From DATKKX01 sp035542775 (lineage in GTDB: Bacteria; Planctomycetota; Phycisphaerae; UBA1845; UTPLA1), in NCBI GenBank assembly GCA_035542775.1, contig DATKKX010000422.1, positions 1 through 10,706 on the forward strand: a stretch of 10,706 bases of DNA, written 5' to 3'. The position numbers and the translations under genes were made by a program. The notes under the pieces were generated by a model. The model was not told the origin of the DNA. It searched no databases and worked only from the letters and a program-made list of their open reading frames with translations. Positions within the stretch are counted from its first letter, which is position 1, and each line of letters opens with the position of its first letter. This document shows positions 6,038 through 10,706 of this stretch, piece after piece.

Positions 6038-6757
6038 CTACTTCTTTTCCTTCTGCTCCTTCTTTTCCGTGGTTTCCTTTTTGCCTGTCGGAGCCTTCTT
6101 GTCACCCGCGTCCCTCTTTTCGCCCTTCTCCTTGTCCGCGCCGGCCTTCGGCTCCGTCTTGGCTCCCTTGTCGCCCTTGAACTTGGAAACCAGAGATTGC
6201 GTGTCCCCCTTCTGCTTGCCCGCCACGCTCAACACGTTCTTGACGACCCGGCCGGGCACGTCCTCGCTGGTCCACGTCTTCTGGGTGGTTATCTGATCGT
6301 TCACCACGAGCTTCAGCTCGACCCACTTGCACTTGAGTTTCTGGTCGGCGATCTGGAGTTCTTCCTCGCCCTGCTTGACTTCCTGGACGTCCGCCCCGTT
6401 CACCTTGTCGCCCTTCTTCGGAGGATCGATCTCCTTTGCTTTCTCCTCTTCGATCTTCGCCGGGATATCCAGCATGTGCGGAGGCGCTTCCATATTCTGA
6501 CCGCCCATGACGCTCACGGCCTTTACTTCCACCACGGCCTTCTCAGGCGTGAGTTCCTTCAGCGTCATTGTTGTCGTGGAGTTTATCTTCGTATCCCCCA
6601 TGTTGATTTCGCTCTTCGTCTCCGAAAAGCTACCGGGCTTGAATTGGGCCCAGTGCTTGTACATGGGATTATCGACTTTGCCGCCCGCCTGCGCAACCGA
6701 GACCGCCAGACCACAAATGATCAGGCCGCACAGCAAGGATGTAACACAGCTTCTCAT
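6038..6757 (-). CDS. Secreted protein of unknown function, K/E-rich tail (tandem paralog B)
   Basis: 239 residues. The ATG at 6757 is chosen because GGAG lies 8 nt upstream and a clean signal peptide starts there; the frame is open further upstream but reads as a Cys/His-rich stretch unlike a protein. Signal peptide 1-24 ends A-Q-A. The mature core (25 to about 195) has YKHWAQFKPG (33-42), PPKKGDK (112-118), LKCKWVE with the only mature cysteine C143, and WTSEDVPG (162-169), a pattern of beta-rich extracytoplasmic proteins. Residues about 195-239 are a low-complexity Lys/Glu/Asp/Gly tail, probably disordered. It aligns without gaps to the product of the gene ending at 6943 over about 193 residues (roughly 45% identity by hand count). 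I know no characterised function. Similar secreted proteins are, as far as I recall, common in planctomycetes. Confidence 0.85.
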   Translation of the reverse strand: MRSCVTSLLCGLIICGLAVSVAQAGGKVDNPMYKHWAQFKPGSFSETKSEINMGDTKINSTTTMTLKELTPEKAVVEVKAVSVMGGQNMEAPPHMLDIPAKIEEEKAKEIDPPKKGDKVNGADVQEVKQGEEELQIADQKLKCKWVELKLVVNDQITTQKTWTSEDVPGRVVKNVLSVAGKQKGDTQSLVSKFKGDKGAKTEPKAGADKEKGEKRDAGDKKAPTGKKETTEKKEQKEKK

Positions 6758-6765
6758 GCTATTTT

Positions 6766-6769
6766 CTCC
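6766..6769 (-). promoter_or_regulatory. Ribosome binding site deciding the start at 6757
   Basis: GGAG on the minus strand lies 8 nt before the ATG at 6757. It selects this start over the upstream extension of the open frame. Confidence 0.5.
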
Positions 6770-6820
6770 AGGGATTCTCAGCACTCGCGGAATGAACACA
6801 CATTCACACGCGCAGCAGAG

Positions 6821-6849
6821 ATGGTATGAATGGGAAGTGACGGCGTCAA
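6821..6849 (-). promoter_or_regulatory. Putative promoter of paralog B
   Basis: On the minus strand TTGACG (6849-6844) and TACCAT (6826-6821) are separated by 17 bp, with five and four consensus matches. The predicted leader is about 57 nt. The sister gene has a very similar arrangement, which raises confidence in both. Confidence 0.45.
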
Positions 6850-6895
6850 GCAAGGTGGCAGCCGGGTCACGGAGTCAGCATCACCGCGGAGGCTT

Positions 6896-6942
6896 GCCGG
6901 CTCAACGAGTCAAGTCGATGCCACCGGCCGCATCGAGCCGGC
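6896..6942 (-). terminator. Inverted repeat just after paralog A, possible terminator
   Basis: GCCGGCTC (6896-6903) and GAGCCGGC (6935-6942) are perfect 8-bp inverted arms around a 31-base loop, starting immediately after the stop codon at 6943-6945. No T-run follows on the minus strand, so if it terminates transcription it would do so inefficiently or with a factor. It could also be a 3'-end stabilising hairpin. Confidence 0.3.
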
Positions 6943-7671
6943 CTAGATATTCCCCTTCTGCTCCTTCTTCTCGCGCTCGTCCTTCTTGTCAGCCGGAGCC
7001 TTCTCGTCGCCCTGTTCTTTCTTTTCGACGTTGGCTTTTTCGTCGTCGGCCTTTTCGCTCTTATCCGTCTTGGCGCTGCCCCCGTCGACGCTGTATTTCA
7101 CCAGCGAGGTCTTGGATGTCATCTCCGCAGGGCCTTCCAGGGTCACCTCCATCTTCACAATCTGGCCGGGCACCTCGTCGGAGGTCCAGGCCTTGGTGGT
7201 GGTAGTCTGCTCTCCCTGCTTGCTCTTGGTCTCCAGCAGCTTGCACTTGATCTTCTCATCGCCGAACTTGATCTCGTCCTCGCTTTGCTTGACGTCCAGC
7301 ACTTCTGCGTCGTCGATTTTGTCTCCCTTCTTGGGGTCCCCCATTTTGTCGGCATCGGCCTTCTCGACCTTGGCCGGAAATTCCTGCCTCTTGGGTGGTA
7401 TGGTTATTTCCCCTTCCTTCGAGAGCGTTACTGCCCGCACCACAATCACGATCTTCTCGGGAGTGACCTCTCTCAGAATTGTCATTGTGGAGATTTCGGC
7501 CTTGACGTCCTTGGCCGTCCTCTCCGTCCTTAACTCCGAGTAGGCCCCGGGCTTGAACTTCGCCCAGTGTTTGTAGATGGGGCTATCGACTTTGTCATCG
7601 GCCTGCGCGGCCGAGGCCGCCAAACCACAGACGAATACGCCGCACAGCAAGGATGTCGCCAGGCTTTTCAT
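6943..7671 (-). CDS. Secreted protein of unknown function, K/E-rich tail (tandem paralog A)
   Basis: 242 residues. The ATG at 7671 has GGAGAGG 5 nt upstream; a GTG at 7677 overlaps that site and is rejected. Signal peptide 1-24 ends A-Q-A. The core carries the same landmarks as its neighbour at the same residue numbers: YKHWAKFKPG (33-42), DPKKGDK (112-118), IKCK with C143, and WTSDEVPG (162-169). The tail from about 197 is rich in Lys, Glu and Asp and ends E-K-K-E-Q-K-G-N-I. With a single mature cysteine there is no intramolecular disulfide, so C143 could be a buried residue, a redox or metal site, or a dimer link. The role is unknown; export and the charged tail fit a periplasmic or envelope-bound protein. 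It is divergently arranged from the YkgJ-family gene at 7864 and has its own promoter. Confidence 0.85.
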   Translation of the reverse strand: MKSLATSLLCGVFVCGLAASAAQADDKVDSPIYKHWAKFKPGAYSELRTERTAKDVKAEISTMTILREVTPEKIVIVVRAVTLSKEGEITIPPKRQEFPAKVEKADADKMGDPKKGDKIDDAEVLDVKQSEDEIKFGDEKIKCKLLETKSKQGEQTTTTKAWTSDEVPGQIVKMEVTLEGPAEMTSKTSLVKYSVDGGSAKTDKSEKADDEKANVEKKEQGDEKAPADKKDEREKKEQKGNI

Positions 7672-7676
7672 GTTCA

Positions 7677-7683
7677 CCTCTCC
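7677..7683 (-). promoter_or_regulatory. Ribosome binding site deciding the start at 7671
   Basis: GGAGAGG on the minus strand lies 5 nt before the ATG at 7671 and rules out the GTG at 7677. Confidence 0.6.
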
Positions 7684-7727
7684 GGGTAAAGCTCATGCAC
7701 TTGTGCGAAAACCGAACACTCAGGAGC

Positions 7728-7757
7728 AATGTAACATGCCCGGCCCGGCGCCGTCAA
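7728..7757 (-). promoter_or_regulatory. Putative promoter of paralog A
   Basis: On the minus strand TTGACG (7757-7752) and TACATT (7733-7728) are separated by 18 bp, with five and four consensus matches. The predicted start is near 7721, giving a leader of about 50 nt. The -35 hexamer is identical to that of the sister gene. Confidence 0.5.
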
Positions 7758-7851
7758 GAATCGCGGCGGAGAGCCCGAAGCAGCGCTCGGAATCGCAGGA
7801 TCATTCGCCTGAAACCGCCACGGCCCATCTGGTGTCATTGCCCGAACAGGA

Positions 7852-7857
7852 TATGCT
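7852..7857 (+). promoter_or_regulatory. Possible -10 element of the YkgJ-family gene (leaderless candidate)
   Basis: TATGCT matches four of six -10 bases and sits 6 bp before the ATG at 7864, which would put the transcript start at or beside the start codon. No good -35 is visible. The only Shine-Dalgarno-like bases, AGGA at 7848-7851, are 12 nt away, so a leaderless transcript is plausible but unproven. Confidence 0.3.
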
Positions 7858-7863
7858 ATAGCC

Positions 7864-9285
7864 ATGAGACTTCCCGTCATCCTGCCGGACATCAAGGGCC
7901 AGCACTTCGACTGTCATAGTTGCACGAGTTGCTGCCGCGATCTCGTGGTGCACATTACCCAGAGCGACCGCGAGAAGATCGACCGCCAGAACTGGGCCGG
8001 CAAGATCGAAGGCGAACCGTACGTGCGGCTTGGGCAGAGCGTCGTTCTGAATCACAAACTGGGCGGCGGCTGCGTCTTCCTGCAAGAGAACGGACGCTGC
8101 CGTATCCATGTGGAGCATGGGGCCACCGAGAAGCCTCTTGCCTGTCAGCTCTATCCGTTCACGCTGGAGTCGGAGGGCGGGACGATCCGTGTCGGCATCC
8201 GCTTCGATTGCCCGACTGTGGCCCGCAACGACGGCAGGGCACTCTCCGAGCACAAACGCGAGATCGGGCGGATTGCTTTTGATCTGAAGAAGGCCCTGCC
8301 CGCCGAGTTCGCCGCCGGACCACCGGTGGAGATCGCCCGGGGCAGGCCGCTCTCCGCGAGCGAGCTGGACAGCATCGTGGAACATATTGACGCCTGGCTG
8401 CGCGATGCCAGCCGGCCGATCGAGGATCGCCTGGTCGGGTTGTGCAACCTAATGGATACGCTGGGCGAGGCCAAACTGGCCCGGCTGCGCAGCGAGCAGC
8501 TTCGCGAGCTCGTGGGCCTGCTTAGCGCCGATTTGCCGAGCGCTGTCCAATCGCATCATGAACAGCCGCAACCTCCACCGATCAGGCGGCAGCTCAAGCT
8601 GTTCCGGCAGGCGGTCTTCGCCCATTGTGAGAGCATCACACTGACGCAGGCCCAGGCGTCGTTCTTCCAGGGTATGAAGTATCGCTTCAACCAGCTTGCT
8701 CGGGCACGGCGGCTGGCTTCGGGATCAGGCGTTCTTCCCACCCTGGTCCGAGGCATCGATGCCGGCGAGGAGATGACATTCGCCAGGCTTGAGGCAGTCG
8801 TGCCGGATCCCGGTCTGGACGCATACGCTTGTGAGGATCTACTGACGCGGTATCTGCGAGCGAGACTGCTGGGGCGAGCGGCCTTCGGGAGGGGTTACTA
8901 CGGATGGCCGATCCTGGGCGGGTTCGTGGCGTTGCTGCTTGCGGTTCCGATCGCCGCGTGGCTGACGAGGTATGTGGCAGCGGCCGCGGGGCGGTCGACA
9001 TACGTCCTCGAGGACATCGTCCGGGCTATCGGCATCTTGGACCGCAATGCCAGTCGTGTGCCTGAGCTCGGCAGGCGGACCGCCGCCATGCGACTGCGTT
9101 ACTTGACGGCCGACCATGGCATCCTCCGGTTGATCCTTGCCTATCCGCTGGCACCGGAGCGTCCCCCCGAACCGGTCACAACTGAGCCGCAGCAATTGCC
9201 AGATGTGGTAGAGCCCGAGTCGCTGCCGCCGGAAACGGCGATGGAAGACGATCGAGAAGCGGCGCCGGAGCATGAAGCCGAATGA
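7864..9285 (+). CDS. YkgJ-family cysteine-cluster protein with long C-terminal extension
   Basis: 473 residues. The N-terminal 120 form a CxxCxxCC zinc/iron-chelating domain: C17, C20, C23 and C24 at the start, then C70 (GGGCVFL), C79 (GRCRIH), C94 (ACQLYPF) and C116. The YkgJ family is predicted to hold a metal or metal cluster and includes relatives such as flagellin lysine methylases, but most members have no known reaction. The protein is much longer than a minimal YkgJ. Residues about 160-340 are helical and Arg/Leu-rich, residues about 347-367 form a hydrophobic, probably membrane-inserting segment (GWPILGGFVALLLAVPIAAW), and residues about 425-473 are a Pro/Glu-rich acidic tail. There is no signal peptide, so the cysteine domain should face the cytoplasm. 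The stop overlaps the next start as ATGA, indicating an operon with the glycosyltransferase. Confidence 0.88.
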   Translation: MRLPVILPDIKGQHFDCHSCTSCCRDLVVHITQSDREKIDRQNWAGKIEGEPYVRLGQSVVLNHKLGGGCVFLQENGRCRIHVEHGATEKPLACQLYPFTLESEGGTIRVGIRFDCPTVARNDGRALSEHKREIGRIAFDLKKALPAEFAAGPPVEIARGRPLSASELDSIVEHIDAWLRDASRPIEDRLVGLCNLMDTLGEAKLARLRSEQLRELVGLLSADLPSAVQSHHEQPQPPPIRRQLKLFRQAVFAHCESITLTQAQASFFQGMKYRFNQLARARRLASGSGVLPTLVRGIDAGEEMTFARLEAVVPDPGLDAYACEDLLTRYLRARLLGRAAFGRGYYGWPILGGFVALLLAVPIAAWLTRYVAAAAGRSTYVLEDIVRAIGILDRNASRVPELGRRTAAMRLRYLTADHGILRLILAYPLAPERPPEPVTTEPQQLPDVVEPESLPPETAMEDDREAAPEHEAE

Positions 9286-10706
9286 TCGACGGCGTCGGCG
9301 AGAGCCCCGACACGATGAGCAACGTCAACCACACCGAGGAGCGGCCAGAGGCGCCGGCGAAGGAACCCCCGCAAGGCGGAAGTTGCCCACACTGTCGCTG
9401 GGGTATCGCCGTAGCAATTCTGCTCCTGACCTTGATCGTGCGGGTCCCTTTCTTGTCTGCGCCCGGCTTTATCGGCGACCAGACGCAGTTTCTGGTATGG
9501 TCGATGATGAGCCGCTCCAGCGGCGTGGCCGGTGTTTATTCATTGCGGCCTGACGGCAGCGACAAGTACTGGTGCAACTATCCCCCCGGATATATCTATG
9601 TGCTGCGGATGCTCGTGGACGTCTATCGCGGCGTATCCCGCCGGGAGCTGGACGAATCGGTAATCCGAGGTTTCATCGAAAGGGATGATTCAGCGGCGAC
9701 GCGGTTGGCAGCGGCTCTGTACAAGCTGCCCGCGGTGGCGGCGGATGCGGTTTTGACTGTGCTTCTGTTTTTGTTGCTGTCGCAAAGGGTCGGCATGGCT
9801 TGGGCGGCGGGAGTAGCCGGGATCTACGCGATCATGCCGGCGGTGGTTCATGATTCAGCGATCTGGGGGCAGATCGACGCGATACCGACGCTGCTGGTGG
9901 TCGTGTCTCTGGAAATGGCCCGGCGCAGGCGAGTGCCGTTGATGATCACTTTCGCCTGTCTGGCGCTGCTCGGCAAACCCCAGGTCGCGATGATGTGGCC
10001 GATCTGGCTGGCTTGCCTGATTTGCTGGGCGGGCAGGAACCCGCGGCGATGGGGGAGGGCGGCGGCGGTCGGGGCAGCGATCATCATCATCGTCCTTCTG
10101 CCGGTCCGCGATCGGCTGGACGGCGTGTGGAAGTCTTATGTCGGGGCAGCGGAATACTATCCTTTCACGCACCTGAATGGGTTCAGCGCATGGTTCATCG
10201 AAAATCCGATAATCGAACCGCATTTGGGCGAACCCATGCCCGACGCTGCCGGGGGAGAGTCGCTGTACCGATGGTACGTCTCAGACGCCGTGCCCGGTTT
10301 TCTGGGAGTGACGCACCGCATGTGGGGATTGCTTGGCGTGGCCTGCCTGGGCCTGTACTCGTTGATCGTCTTGTGGCGGACCCGTTGCGATGAACGGTCG
10401 CTGCAATGGGCTGCGCGGCTGCTGCCGCTGGCGTTCTTCGTCTTGTCCACCCAGATGCACGAGCGGTATCTGTTCCCCGCAATCGCGATCTGGGCCTGGA
10501 CAGCAAGCCGATCCTGGCGGTGGCTGGTTTGCTGGCTATTGATCGGCCTTTGCGCGTCCATCAATGTTCTATGGGCTTGGGCAGGACCCGTCGACGCCAA
10601 TTGGGCGACTTTCTGCACCCAACTCCTGCACCGATCGTGGCTCGGCGTCGCCCCGGGCGTCTGGTGCAGCCTGACTTTATGCCTCCTACTGCTCGCAACC
10701 TTGCTG
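9282..10706 (+). CDS. GT-C membrane glycosyltransferase (GT87/GT39-like), truncated by the window edge
   Basis: The frame is open for 475 codons to the end of the window with no stop. The ATG overlaps the preceding stop (ATGA) with GGAG 11 nt upstream; ATG 9315 has no better site. After a hydrophilic N-terminus holding CPHC (35-38), TM1 runs from about 41 to 53 and is followed by a periplasmic loop with G-D-Q (D66), the place of the catalytic acidic residue in GT-C enzymes. Other GT-C landmarks are NYPPGYIYVL (99-108), HDSAIWGQIDA (190-200), a LLGKPQ segment and MHERYLFP (392-399), with about ten hydrophobic helices between. Such enzymes transfer a sugar, often mannose, from a polyprenyl-phosphate donor to an acceptor on the outer face of the inner membrane. 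The acceptor is unknown. Translational coupling to the YkgJ-like protein suggests matched production. Confidence 0.87.
   Translation, partial: MIDGVGESPDTMSNVNHTEERPEAPAKEPPQGGSCPHCRWGIAVAILLLTLIVRVPFLSAPGFIGDQTQFLVWSMMSRSSGVAGVYSLRPDGSDKYWCNYPPGYIYVLRMLVDVYRGVSRRELDESVIRGFIERDDSAATRLAAALYKLPAVAADAVLTVLLFLLLSQRVGMAWAAGVAGIYAIMPAVVHDSAIWGQIDAIPTLLVVVSLEMARRRRVPLMITFACLALLGKPQVAMMWPIWLACLICWAGRNPRRWGRAAAVGAAIIIIVLLPVRDRLDGVWKSYVGAAEYYPFTHLNGFSAWFIENPIIEPHLGEPMPDAAGGESLYRWYVSDAVPGFLGVTHRMWGLLGVACLGLYSLIVLWRTRCDERSLQWAARLLPLAFFVLSTQMHERYLFPAIAIWAWTASRSWRWLVCWLLIGLCASINVLWAWAGPVDANWATFCTQLLHRSWLGVAPGVWCSLTLCLLLLATLL

Noticed and set aside
6758..6853. Cys-rich upstream extension of paralog B
   Set aside because: The start at 6757 has a ribosome binding site and begins a standard signal peptide matching the sister protein; the extension also overlaps the putative promoter.
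6023..7543. Plus-strand Leu/Ser-rich hydrophobic frames opposite the two paralogs, resembling membrane proteins
   Set aside because: They are the complement of Lys/Glu-rich codons (AAG/GAG read as CTT/CTC), which creates false hydrophobic runs.
1..10706. tRNA, rRNA, CRISPR array, insertion sequence or phage genes
   Set aside because: No cloverleaf-like tRNA sequence, regularly spaced repeats, transposase motif or terminal inverted repeats were seen on either strand by reading.

Overview
The window is about 10.7 kb of GC-rich bacterial chromosome and looks like ordinary planctomycete DNA, most likely from a Phycisphaerae-like lineage. This placement is an inference. It rests on a secreted protein ending in a dockerin-like pair of calcium loops, a secreted di-heme peroxidase beside a membrane protein with a c-type heme motif, a large YkgJ-type cysteine-cluster protein, and two secreted lysine/glutamate-rich proteins with a W-T-S-x-x-V-P-G motif. 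There are no phage, transposon, CRISPR, rRNA or tRNA signals.

Layout. Positions 1 to about 700 hold no convincing gene. They carry a 36-39 bp repeat pair, each copy with two TAACA-type half-sites spaced 11 bp apart, which resembles a PhoP/PhoB box. They also hold a 10-bp tandem repeat and a TATAAT promoter whose -35 region lies in a palindrome. 751-2616 (+) encodes a secreted endonuclease/exonuclease/phosphatase-fold enzyme with two Ig-like domains and a dockerin-like tail. It converges with a minus-strand pair: a periplasmic di-heme peroxidase of the MauG/CcpA family (4614 to 3577), then a four-helix membrane protein carrying one CxxCH heme motif (3487 to 2627). Further upstream on the minus strand are a YhiN/HI0933-type flavoprotein (6014 to 4719) and two tandem paralogous secreted proteins of unknown function (6757 to 6038 and 7671 to 6943). 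On the plus strand, divergent from the last of these, a YkgJ-family protein (7864-9285) overlaps by ATGA with a GT-C membrane glycosyltransferase (from 9282) that runs off the right edge with no stop.

How the genes may work together. The peroxidase and the membrane heme protein form the clearest functional pair: a soluble periplasmic di-heme enzyme and a possible membrane electron donor or acceptor. The Pho-box-like repeats upstream of a secreted phosphodiesterase-fold enzyme suggest, but do not prove, phosphate scavenging. The two tandem paralogs align without gaps for about 190 residues and each has its own TTGACG-type promoter, so gene and promoter were probably duplicated together. The YkgJ and GT-C genes look translationally coupled.

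I see no clear-cut new system. The best leads are the peroxidase/membrane-heme pair with a palindrome in its leader, the duplicated secreted family, and the Pho-like repeats.
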